A stretch of 64,000 nucleotides of DNA. It comes from DATCMH01 sp036563505. GTDB taxonomy: Bacteria > Pseudomonadota > Alphaproteobacteria > Rhizobiales > Beijerinckiaceae. The position numbers and the translations under genes are program-made. The notes under the pieces were generated by a model that ran no database searches, was not told the origin of the DNA, and saw nothing but the letters and a program-made list of their open reading frames with translations. Positions 29,914-38,671 of the stretch are shown in pieces. The stretch is taken from the NCBI GenBank assembly GCA_036563505.1, contig DATCMH010000005.1, positions 1 to 64,000 on the forward strand. Reading direction: 5' to 3'. The stretch's first letter is position 1. Every line of letters begins with the position of its first letter.

Positions 29914-32010
29914 ATGCGCCTCGACGACGGCAGCCCGGCGCCCCTCGGGGCGACCTGGGACGGGCGCGGCACGAACTTCGCGCTGTTCTCGGCCCACGCC
30001 ACGGGCGTGGACCTTTGTCTCTTCGATCCGACGGGGCGACGAGAGACCGACCGCATCCGCCTGCCCTGCCGCACGGACCAGGTCTGGCACGGACACCTCG
30101 ACGGGATCGGCCCAAGGCAACTGTACGGCTACCGGGTGCACGGCCCCTACGACCCCCGCGCCGGCCATCGCTTCAATCCGGCGAAGCTCCTGATCGATCC
30201 TTACGCCCGCCAGCTCGCCGGGCGCATCCGCTGGCACGACGCGCTCTTCGGCTACCGCCCGGGCGCTCACCGCGCCGACCTCACCCCGGACCGTCGCGAC
30301 AGCGCGCCGATGATGCCCAAAGGCGTGGTGGAGGATCCGTCCCACACCTGGGGCGACGACCGTCCGCCCCGGCGCCCTTTCGGCGAGACGCTGATCTACG
30401 AGGCCCATGTCAAAGGGCTTACCGCCCTTCACCCCGACGTGCCGCCGGCAGCGCGCGGCACCTACGAGGGCTTGAGTGCGCCGGCGGTGATCGAGCACCT
30501 CGTCAAGCTCGGCGTCACGGCGGTCGAGCTCATGCCGATCCACGCCTTCGCCGACGACCGCTTCCTCGTCGAGAAAGGTTTGCGCAACTACTGGGGCTAC
30601 TCGACCCTCGCCTTCTTCGCGCCAGAGCCGCGCTACATGGGGGAGGCCGGCGCGTCGGGCCTGCGCCGGGCGGTCAGAGCGCTGCATGACGCCGGCATCG
30701 AGGTGATCCTCGACGTGGTCTACAATCACACAGCCGAGGGCAACCATCTCGGGCCGACCCTGTCGTTCCGCGGCATCGACAATGCGAGCTACTACAAGCT
30801 CGCCCCGGGCGACCCGCGCCACGGCTGGGACGTCACGGGTTGCGGCAACACCCTCGACCTGCACCATCCCCGGGTGCTGCAGCTCGTCCTCGACTCGCTG
30901 CGGCACTGGGTCGAGAGCTACCACATCGACGGCTTTCGCTTTGATCTGGCGCCCGCGCTCGCCCGCGACCCGCACGCGTTCTCGGCCCGCAGTGGCTTCC
31001 TGCGCGCGGTCGCCCAGGACCCAGTCCTGTCCCGGGTCAAGCTGATCGCGGAAGCCTGGGACCTCGGCGAGGGCGGCTACCAGGTCGGGGGCTTCCCGCC
31101 CGGGTGGAGCGAGTGGAACGACCAGTTCCGCGACCCCGTGCGGAGCTTCTGGCGCGGCGATGGGGGCCAGGTGCCTAAGCTCGCGCAAGCCATCACAGGC
31201 TCGCGCGAGATCTTCGAGCCCTCCGGGCGCGGCCCCTTGGCCTCCGTGAACTTCGTCGCCTCCCACGACGGCTTCACGCTCCATGACCTCGTCTCCTATG
31301 CCGACAAGCACAACGAGGCGAACGGCGAGGAGAACCGGGACGGGCATTCGCACAACCTCTCCTCCAACGCCGGCGTGGAGGGGCCGAGCGACGATCCTGA
31401 GGTCCGGGCCGCTCGGGCGCGGCTGAAGCGGGCCCTGCTCGCCACCGTCTTCGTCGCTCAAGGGGTCCCCATGCTCCTGATAGGTGACGAGCTCTCGCGA
31501 AGCCAAGGCGGCAACAACAACGCCTATGCCCAGGACAACGAGACCTCCTGGCTCGATTGGGCGAGCGGCGGCGAGGATCCCGACCTCCTCGGCTACGTTC
31601 AGGCACTCGCGGGCTTGCGCCGGCGCTTCGGGGCCCTGCGCCGCCGCGCCTTCCTCACCGGCGCCCTCCTGCCGGGCGGCGAGCAGCGGGACGTGATCTG
31701 GCTCGCGCCGGAGGGGCGCGAGATGGAGACGCCGGACTGGACCGACCCCACGCGGCAGGCGCTCGGTCTCCAGTTCGGCAACGACGCGCCGGAGGGCGGA
31801 CGCGTCCTCCTTCTCCTCAACGCGGGCGGCGGGCCCGTGGACTTCCGGCTCGGCGCAGGTCTCCCCGCGGGCGACTGGCGCCCGGTCTTCGATTCGAGCC
31901 TTCCGGGAGGCGTCGTCGAGGGCAGCCCTGCCCTGCTCGCGCAGGGTGGAACCTTCGTCATCGCGGCCCGTTCACTCGTGCTTTTCGCGCACGAGGGGAC
32001 TGACCAATAA
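29914..32010 (+). CDS. glgX: glycogen debranching enzyme, isoamylase type (TreX/GlgX)
   Basis: A 698-residue GH13_11 enzyme that cuts alpha-1,6 branches in glycogen and supplies linear maltodextrins to TreY and TreZ. It has the N-terminal CBM48-like part (APLGATWDGRGTNFALFSAH), then the barrel. The catalytic Asp lies in DGFRFDLAPAL near residue 344, the acid/base Glu in LIAEAWDLG near 380, and the stabilising Asp in SHDGFTLHDLVSY near 452. Usual length for the family. Its stop overlaps the treZ start by one base (TAATG), supporting one transcript. Whether it should be called treX or glgX cannot be decided. Confidence 0.92.
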   Translation: MRLDDGSPAPLGATWDGRGTNFALFSAHATGVDLCLFDPTGRRETDRIRLPCRTDQVWHGHLDGIGPRQLYGYRVHGPYDPRAGHRFNPAKLLIDPYARQLAGRIRWHDALFGYRPGAHRADLTPDRRDSAPMMPKGVVEDPSHTWGDDRPPRRPFGETLIYEAHVKGLTALHPDVPPAARGTYEGLSAPAVIEHLVKLGVTAVELMPIHAFADDRFLVEKGLRNYWGYSTLAFFAPEPRYMGEAGASGLRRAVRALHDAGIEVILDVVYNHTAEGNHLGPTLSFRGIDNASYYKLAPGDPRHGWDVTGCGNTLDLHHPRVLQLVLDSLRHWVESYHIDGFRFDLAPALARDPHAFSARSGFLRAVAQDPVLSRVKLIAEAWDLGEGGYQVGGFPPGWSEWNDQFRDPVRSFWRGDGGQVPKLAQAITGSREIFEPSGRGPLASVNFVASHDGFTLHDLVSYADKHNEANGEENRDGHSHNLSSNAGVEGPSDDPEVRAARARLKRALLATVFVAQGVPMLLIGDELSRSQGGNNNAYAQDNETSWLDWASGGEDPDLLGYVQALAGLRRRFGALRRRAFLTGALLPGGEQRDVIWLAPEGREMETPDWTDPTRQALGLQFGNDAPEGGRVLLLLNAGGGPVDFRLGAGLPAGDWRPVFDSSLPGGVVEGSPALLAQGGTFVIAARSLVLFAHEGTDQ

Positions 32011-33818
32011 TGCGGCGCGCGCATGCCATGCCGTTCGGGGCGCAGCTCGGCCCGGACGCCACCCGCTTTGCCTTATGGGCTCCGACGGCGGAAGCCGTCA
32101 CCCTCGTTCTCGACGGGCAGGAGCATCCGATGCCGGCCGCCGAGGAGGGTTGGCGCCGCCTCACCCGGCCCGAGGCCCGCGCCGGCAGCCGCTACGGCTT
32201 CAAGATCGACGGCGGCCTCGTCGTCCCCGATCCGGCCTCGCGGTTTCAGCCCGACGACGTGCACGGCTTGAGCCTCGTCGTCGACCCGAACGCCTATGAC
32301 TGGCAAGACCCAGCCTGGACCGGGCGCCCCTGGGAGGAAACGGTTCTCTATGAGCTCCATGTCGGGACGGCGACGCCGGAGGGCACCTATGCCGGCCTCG
32401 AAAAGCGCCTCGAAGACCTGCGCGATCTTGGCGTCACCGCAATCGAGCTTCTGCCGCTCGCCGACTTCCCCGGCCGGCGCAACTGGGGCTATGACGGGGT
32501 TCTTCCTTACGCGCCTGACGCGGCCTACGGCTCGCCCGACGACCTGAAGCGCCTCGTCGACCGGGCGCACGCCTTGGGGCTCATGATCTTCGTCGACGTG
32601 GTCTACAACCACTTCGGGCCCGCGGGGAATTACCTCCACGCCTACGCCAAGTCCTTCTTCACTGACCGTCATCAGACGCCCTGGGGCGCCGGGATCAACT
32701 TCGACGGCCGGAGCGGCGGCCCGGTGCGGGACTACTTCGTCCACAACGCTCTCTACTGGCTCGAGGAATTCCACGTCGACGGCCTGCGCTTCGACGCGGT
32801 CCACGCCATCCTCGACGACAGCGAAACCTCGATCATCGTCGAGATCGCCGCCCGGGCCCGCGAAGCGCTGCCCGGCCGCGAGGTCCATCTCGTGCTGGAG
32901 AACGACGCCAACGAGGCGCGCTGGCTCGCGCGGGACCAGGCATCCCGCCCGACACTCCACACCGCGCAGTGGAACGACGACCTTCACCATTGCTGGCACG
33001 TGCTGGTGACGGGAGAGAGCGACGGCTACTACGCCGACTACGCCGACGCGCCGGTCAAACGCCTCGGCCGCTGCCTCGCGGAAGGCTTCGCCTACCAGGG
33101 CGAGCCCTCGGCCCATCGCGGCGGCGAGACGCGGGGCGAGCCCTCGGGCCACTTGCCCCCGTCCGCCTTCGTCGGCTTTCTCCAGAACCACGACCAGATC
33201 GGCAACCGGGCCTTCGGCGAGCGCATCTCCGCCATCGCCCGGCCGAAGCGGCTGGCCCTGGCCCACGCCGCGCTGCTCCTGAGCCCCCAGGTGCCGCTCC
33301 TGTACATGGGCGAGGAATGGTCGGCCTCGACGCCCTTCCTGTTCTTCGTCGACTTCGCGGGCGACGAGGCCTTGAACGACGCCGTGCGCGAAGGCCGCCG
33401 GCGCGAGTTCGAGAGCTTCGCGTCCTTCAAGGGCGCGACGGAGGCAATCCCCGATCCGACGCAGGAGGAAACGTTCGTCCGCTCGCGTCTCGACTGGCAC
33501 GAACGGGAGCGCCCGCCCCACGCCGAGGTTTTGGCCCAGACCAAGGCCCTCCTCGCCCTGCGGGCGGCAGAGGTCGTGCCCCTGACCAAGACCCGGTTCC
33601 TCGGCGCCGAGGCGCGGGAGCCGCAAGCCGGGCTCCTCGACGTGACCTGGCGCTACGAGGGCGGGACCTTGCGGCTCCTCGCCAATTTCGGCGAGGACGA
33701 GGCCGCGCTCGACGCCGGCGCGGGCCGGGCGATCTGGACGAGCCCGGGCGTTGCGCCGGGCGAGACGACCCGCCTGCCTTCTTGGACCGGCTTGGTGCTC
33801 AAGGGCGAGGCTCAGTGA
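32010..33818 (+). CDS. treZ: malto-oligosyltrehalose trehalohydrolase
   Basis: A 602-residue GH13_10 enzyme that releases trehalose from maltooligosyltrehalose made by TreY. N-terminal CBM48-type module (FGAQLGPDATRFALWAPTAE), then the barrel. The nucleophile is in DGLRFDAVHAILD near 262, the acid/base Glu in LVLENDANE near 297, and the Asp in QNHDQIGNRAFGER near 395. GRRNWGYDGVLPYAPDAAYG is typical. Its ATG overlaps glgX by a base, and its last codons overlap the GTG of the malQ-treY fusion by 4 bp, so the genes are translationally coupled. Confidence 0.93.
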   Translation: MRRAHAMPFGAQLGPDATRFALWAPTAEAVTLVLDGQEHPMPAAEEGWRRLTRPEARAGSRYGFKIDGGLVVPDPASRFQPDDVHGLSLVVDPNAYDWQDPAWTGRPWEETVLYELHVGTATPEGTYAGLEKRLEDLRDLGVTAIELLPLADFPGRRNWGYDGVLPYAPDAAYGSPDDLKRLVDRAHALGLMIFVDVVYNHFGPAGNYLHAYAKSFFTDRHQTPWGAGINFDGRSGGPVRDYFVHNALYWLEEFHVDGLRFDAVHAILDDSETSIIVEIAARAREALPGREVHLVLENDANEARWLARDQASRPTLHTAQWNDDLHHCWHVLVTGESDGYYADYADAPVKRLGRCLAEGFAYQGEPSAHRGGETRGEPSGHLPPSAFVGFLQNHDQIGNRAFGERISAIARPKRLALAHAALLLSPQVPLLYMGEEWSASTPFLFFVDFAGDEALNDAVREGRRREFESFASFKGATEAIPDPTQEETFVRSRLDWHERERPPHAEVLAQTKALLALRAAEVVPLTKTRFLGAEAREPQAGLLDVTWRYEGGTLRLLANFGEDEAALDAGAGRAIWTSPGVAPGETTRLPSWTGLVLKGEAQ

Positions 33819-36800
33819 GCGCGCCCGACGAACTCGTCGAGCGCTTGGCCGCCCTGGTCGGCGTCGCCGGCGGCTACACGGACCAGCTCGGGCGGCCCGT
33901 CCCGACGCCGCTCGGGGCGCGGCGCGCCGTGCTGGAAGGGTTGGGCTTCGATCTGTCCTCCACCGAGAGCGGACACGAGAGCCTCGCCCGCGCCGAGGCT
34001 GTCAAGGCCGCGCCGCTGCCCGCGCTGATCCCGGTCGAGGCCGGCCGGTCGGCCCGGGTCCCATTGCGCGCCCCGTCCGGCAGCAGTGCCACGTGGCGGC
34101 TCACGGAAGAGAGCGGCGGGACGCGCGAGGGCCGTGTCACGCCGACCGGCGACGCCCTCGTCCTGCCCGCCCTTGGACCGGGCTACCACAATCTCGAACT
34201 CGCCGCGGGCGGCGCACCCTGGCGCGCCACGGTGATCGCCGCCCCGCGCCGCTGCTGGTCGCCGCGCTCGTTACGCGACGGCGCCCGCCTGTGGGGCCTG
34301 ACGACCCAGGTCTATGCCCTGCGCGGCACGGAGGATCTCGGCATCGGCGGCTATGCGGAGGTGGCGACGCTCGCAGAGCGCGCCGGCGCGCTCGGCGCCG
34401 ACTTCTTGGGGCTCAGCCCGGTCCACGCTCTCTTCGCGTCCGACCGCACGAAGATCTCGCCCTATTCGCCCTCGTCGCGCCTCTTCCTCGAATCCCTGTT
34501 CATCGACCCGACCCGGATCGAGGGGTTCGGCGGCAGCCCGGCCGAGACCCTCCTTGCCGAGCGCGGGGCCGAGCTCTCGGCCCTGCAAGGCCAGCCCCTC
34601 ATCGACCACGCCGCCGCCTGGGCCCTCAAGGCGCCGCTCCTCGAAGCCCTGTTCGAGGCGGGCGCCCTGCAAGGCGACGACTTCGCCGCCTTCCGCCGGG
34701 ACGGCGGGGCGGCGCTCGAGGCCCACGCGGTTTTCGAGGCGCTCTCCGCGCACTTTCGCGCCGAGGGACGCTGGTGGCTCGGCGACTGGCCGGAAGCGTA
34801 TCGCCGCGCGGACGCCCCCGAGGTGGCGCGCTTTGCCGCCGAGAACCCGCGGCAGGTCGCCTACCACGCCTGGCTGCAGCACGTCGCCGACGTCCAGCTC
34901 GGCCAGGCGGCGGCCGAAGCGCGACGCAGCGGCATGAGCATCGGCCTGTATCGCGACTTAGCGGTCGGCGGCGATCTCGGCGGCTCGGAGATCTGGGGGG
35001 CGCCGGAGCGCTTCGCACTCGGGCTGTCCATCGGTGCGCCGCCGGACCCCCTCGGCCCGCAGGGCCAGAACTGGGGCCTGCCGCCCTTCGACCCGCTCGC
35101 TCTCGAAACGCAGGGCCTCGCGGCGTTCCGGGCGCTGGTGGCCGCCAACATGCGCCATGCCGGCGCGATCCGCATCGACCACGCGTTCCAGCTGCAGCGG
35201 CTGTTCCTGATACCGCGCGGAGCTTCCGCCACGGAGGGCGCCTACGTCGCCTATCCCTTCGAGGCGCTGCTCGCCGTGCTTCGCCTGGAGAGCCATCGCC
35301 ACCGCTGCCTCGTCATCGCGGAGGACCTCGGCACCGGGCCCGAGGGCTTCTCCGACGCGATCATGGCCTCGGGCATCCTCAGCTACCGGGTGCTGTCCTT
35401 CGAGCGCGAGGGGGACGGCGGCTTCAAGCCGCCGGAAGTCTATCCGGCGGAGGCGCTCGCGGTCATCACCACCCACGACCTGCCGACCTTCCGCGGCTGG
35501 GTGCGCGGCCTCGACGTGGACCTGCGCCAGACGCTGGCCCTGTTCGATCCGGAGACCGCCGAGCGCGAGCGCGGCGCGCGGCGCGAGGAGATCCGCCGCT
35601 TCTCCGAGGCTCTGACGGCTCAGGGGCTCCCCGCCGAGGGGCCGGACGGGGAGCCGACGCTCGAGGCGGCGATGCGGTACCTCGCCCGCAGCCGCTCCGG
35701 GCTCGTCGGGCTCCAGATCGAGGACGCGGCGGGGGAGCTCAATCAGCCGAACCTGCCCGGCGTCGACGGCGTGCATCCGAACTGGCGCCGCCGCCTCGGC
35801 CAAACCCTCGACGCCATCACCGCGCCGGGAGCTGATCTGTCCAAGCTCGCGGCTGCCCTCGCGACCGAGGGACGCGGCGCGCGCGGCGGGGTGCTCGCGA
35901 GCCCGCCGCCGCGGGCGACGTATCGCCTACAGTTCCACAAGGACTTCACCTTCGACGACGCCGCGGCGATCGTGCCCTACCTCGCCCGGCTCGGGATCAG
36001 CCACGTCTACGCCTCGCCGATCCAGGCGGCGCGGCCCGGCTCGACCCACGGCTACGACATCGTCGATCACACCCGCATCAACCCGGAGCTCGGTGGCGAG
36101 GAGGGTTTCGAGCGCCTGAGCGACGCCTTGAAGGCGCACGGCCTTCAGCTCCTCCTCGACATCGTGCCCAACCACATGGGCGTCGGCGGCGCCGACAATG
36201 CGTGGTGGCTCTCGGTGCTCGAATGGGGCGAGCTGTCGCCCCACGCCCAGGCCTTCGACGTCGATTGGGAGCGCCTGGGCGCCCACGGCAAGCTCGTGGT
36301 GCCCTTCCTCGGCGATCGCTACGGCGAGGCTTTGGAGAAGGGCGACCTGAAACTCGTCTTCGACGCCGGCGAGGGGTCTTTCAGCGTCTGGCACTGGGAG
36401 CACCGCCTCCCCGTCTGCCCCCTCTCCTATCCCATCGTCCTCGACCGGGCGCTCGCGGCGCTCGATGGCGACCCACAAGCCGCGGCGACCGTGCTCTCGA
36501 TCAGCGAGCGTTTGCGCGCGATGAACGAGGAGACGGACCCTGAGCGCCGCTCCGGCTTCGTCGCGGAAGCCGAGGACCTGAAGGCGCGGCTCGCCGCGGC
36601 GGCCGCGGCCTCGCCGGCCTTGGGCGAGGCGATCGAGCGGGCGGTCGCCCTCGTCAACGGCATCCCGGGCCAGCCCGAGAGCGTCGGCACCCTCCACCGC
36701 ATCCTGGAGGCGCAGGCCTACCGCCCGGCGCATTGGCGCGTGGCGGCGAGCGACATCAACTACCGCCGCTTCTTCGACATCAACGGCCTCGCCGGCATCC

Positions 36801-38671
36801 GCGTCGAGATCCCGGAAGTCTTCGACGCCACCCACGCCCTCATCACCCGCCTCGTGCGCGAGGGACGGATCCAGGGCCTGCGCATCGATCACATCGACGG
36901 CCTCGCCGACCCGGAGGGCTATGCCGGCCGCCTGCAGCAGGCGGTCGGGCCCGGCTTCTACGTCGTCGTCGAGAAGATCCTCGAGCCGGGCGAGGAGCTC
37001 AGGCCCTGGCCCGTCGCCGGCACCACGGGCTACGAGGCCCTCAACCTCCTCGACGGTCTCTTCGTCGACGGCCGCGCCAAGCCTGCCCTCGAGCGCGTCT
37101 ACCGCGCCCGCACCGGCACCGAAGCGCGCTACGGCGAGCTGCTGCGCGGGGCGAAGACGGAAATCCTGGAGGGCAGCTTCGCGAGCGAGCTGGAAGTGCT
37201 GGTCTCCGATCTCAAACGCATCGCCGATGCCGACCGGCGCACCCGGGACTACACCGTCAACGCCATGCGCCGGGCTCTGGCCGAGATCATCGCGCGGTTC
37301 CCCGTCTACCGCACGTATCTCGGCGACGGTGAGGCGGTCGCGGAAGACCTGAAGCTCATCGACGAGACCGTAGGCGGCGCCAAGCGCACCAGCCAGCTTC
37401 CCGACCGCAGCCTGCACGACTTCGTCGCCGCCTGCCTCTTGGGCAGCATCGAGACGGAAGGCCCGGGCCGGCCGGCGCCGGACCTCGTGGCGCGCTTTCG
37501 CCGTCGCTTCCAGCAGCTCACCGGCCCGGTGATGGCGAAGAGTCTCGAGGACACTCTCTTCTATCGCTACGTGCCGCTCCTTGCCCTCAACGAGGTCGGC
37601 GGTGATCCGGGGCACGCCGGCACCTCGCCCGAAGCCTTTCACGCCGCCAACGCCGAACGCCTGCGCGCTTGGCCGCACGCCCTCGTCGCCTCGGCGACCC
37701 ACGACACCAAGCGGGGCGAGGACGCCCGCGCGCGCCTCCATGCCCTCTCCGAGATGCCCGAGGCCTACGCGGAGGCGATCGAGCGCTTCGAGGCGCTCGC
37801 CGCGCCGCACCTCACGGACGGCCGTCCCGACGCCAACGACCGCATCCTGCTCTTCCAGGCGATCCTCGGTGCCTGGCCCCTTGATCTCCTCCAGGATGGG
37901 GCCGACCCGGCGCTCGTTGGGCCCTTCCGGGAGCGCATGGAGGGCTTTGCCCTGAAGGCGCTCCGGGAGGCGAAGCGGCACACGAGCTGGATCCATGGCG
38001 ACGAGGCCTACGAGGCGGCAGCGCTGAAGCTCCTGCGCGGCCTCCTCGACCCGCACGCACCGTTCCTGTTCAAGTTTCGGGCGCTCGGCCGGCGCCTCGC
38101 CTTCCTCGGCATGCTCAACGGCCTCGCCCGCACCGCGCTCAAGCTCACAGTGCCGGGCGTGCCGGACATCTACCAGGGGACGGAAACCTGGGACTTCTCC
38201 CTCGTCGATCCCGACAACCGCCGTCCTGTCGCCTACGACCGGCTCGCCCGGGGGCTGGACGAGGCTCAGCCCTGCCCGGCCCTGCTCGCGCGCTGGCGCG
38301 ACGGGCGGGTGAAGCAGCGCCTCATCGCGGACCTCCTGGCCGACCGGCGCGAGCGCCCCGCCCTCTACGCCGAGGGCTCCTACCGCGCCGTCGAGGTCCG
38401 CGGTGCTCATGCCGCGCACGTCGTCGCCTTCGAGCGCCGCCGCGGCGAGGACGGCCTCGTGGTGGTCGTGCCGCGCCTGTTCGGTGGCCTCGTCTCGGGC
38501 GAGGTGCCGCCCCTCGGCGACAAGGCCTGGGCGGGCACGAGCGTCGCTCTGCCTCAAGGCCGTTTCCGCGACCTTCTGACTGGTGCCGAGATCACCCCCG
38601 CCATGCCCGACACCCCGGTCGGGGAACTGTTCGCCGCGTTCCCCATTGCGGTCCTGAGGACCTTGCCATGA
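33815..38671 (+). CDS. malQ-treY: fusion: 4-alpha-glucanotransferase (MalQ) and maltooligosyltrehalose synthase (TreY)
   Basis: A single 1618-residue frame. The N-terminal half (to about residue 690) is a GH77 amylomaltase: LWGLTTQVYALRGTEDLGIG, then IRIDHAFQLQRLFLIP with the Asp near 455, VIAEDLGTGP with the Glu near 503, and THDLPTFRGW. The C-terminal half (about 700-1618) is a GH13_26 TreY starting ATYRLQFHKDFTFDDAA, with LRIDHIDGLADPEGY (Asp near 1025), VVVEKILEPGEEL (Glu near 1053) and SATHDTKRGEDARARL. A linker rich in Ala and Gly joins them. All catalytic residues are in place, so both activities are expected. Starts at GTG 33815 within the treZ stop; ends overlapping glgE by 4 bp. Confidence 0.92.
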   Translation: MSAPDELVERLAALVGVAGGYTDQLGRPVPTPLGARRAVLEGLGFDLSSTESGHESLARAEAVKAAPLPALIPVEAGRSARVPLRAPSGSSATWRLTEESGGTREGRVTPTGDALVLPALGPGYHNLELAAGGAPWRATVIAAPRRCWSPRSLRDGARLWGLTTQVYALRGTEDLGIGGYAEVATLAERAGALGADFLGLSPVHALFASDRTKISPYSPSSRLFLESLFIDPTRIEGFGGSPAETLLAERGAELSALQGQPLIDHAAAWALKAPLLEALFEAGALQGDDFAAFRRDGGAALEAHAVFEALSAHFRAEGRWWLGDWPEAYRRADAPEVARFAAENPRQVAYHAWLQHVADVQLGQAAAEARRSGMSIGLYRDLAVGGDLGGSEIWGAPERFALGLSIGAPPDPLGPQGQNWGLPPFDPLALETQGLAAFRALVAANMRHAGAIRIDHAFQLQRLFLIPRGASATEGAYVAYPFEALLAVLRLESHRHRCLVIAEDLGTGPEGFSDAIMASGILSYRVLSFEREGDGGFKPPEVYPAEALAVITTHDLPTFRGWVRGLDVDLRQTLALFDPETAERERGARREEIRRFSEALTAQGLPAEGPDGEPTLEAAMRYLARSRSGLVGLQIEDAAGELNQPNLPGVDGVHPNWRRRLGQTLDAITAPGADLSKLAAALATEGRGARGGVLASPPPRATYRLQFHKDFTFDDAAAIVPYLARLGISHVYASPIQAARPGSTHGYDIVDHTRINPELGGEEGFERLSDALKAHGLQLLLDIVPNHMGVGGADNAWWLSVLEWGELSPHAQAFDVDWERLGAHGKLVVPFLGDRYGEALEKGDLKLVFDAGEGSFSVWHWEHRLPVCPLSYPIVLDRALAALDGDPQAAATVLSISERLRAMNEETDPERRSGFVAEAEDLKARLAAAAAASPALGEAIERAVALVNGIPGQPESVGTLHRILEAQAYRPAHWRVAASDINYRRFFDINGLAGIRVEIPEVFDATHALITRLVREGRIQGLRIDHIDGLADPEGYAGRLQQAVGPGFYVVVEKILEPGEELRPWPVAGTTGYEALNLLDGLFVDGRAKPALERVYRARTGTEARYGELLRGAKTEILEGSFASELEVLVSDLKRIADADRRTRDYTVNAMRRALAEIIARFPVYRTYLGDGEAVAEDLKLIDETVGGAKRTSQLPDRSLHDFVAACLLGSIETEGPGRPAPDLVARFRRRFQQLTGPVMAKSLEDTLFYRYVPLLALNEVGGDPGHAGTSPEAFHAANAERLRAWPHALVASATHDTKRGEDARARLHALSEMPEAYAEAIERFEALAAPHLTDGRPDANDRILLFQAILGAWPLDLLQDGADPALVGPFRERMEGFALKALREAKRHTSWIHGDEAYEAAALKLLRGLLDPHAPFLFKFRALGRRLAFLGMLNGLARTALKLTVPGVPDIYQGTETWDFSLVDPDNRRPVAYDRLARGLDEAQPCPALLARWRDGRVKQRLIADLLADRRERPALYAEGSYRAVEVRGAHAAHVVAFERRRGEDGLVVVVPRLFGGLVSGEVPPLGDKAWAGTSVALPQGRFRDLLTGAEITPAMPDTPVGELFAAFPIAVLRTLP

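Noticed and set aside
32969..33814. Frame upstream of the malQ-treY fusion
   Set aside because: Lies out of frame inside treZ; GTG 33815 in the treZ stop is the plausible start.
35927..38557. 876-codon minus-strand frame
   Set aside because: Exact antisense of treY codons with no domain; shadow.
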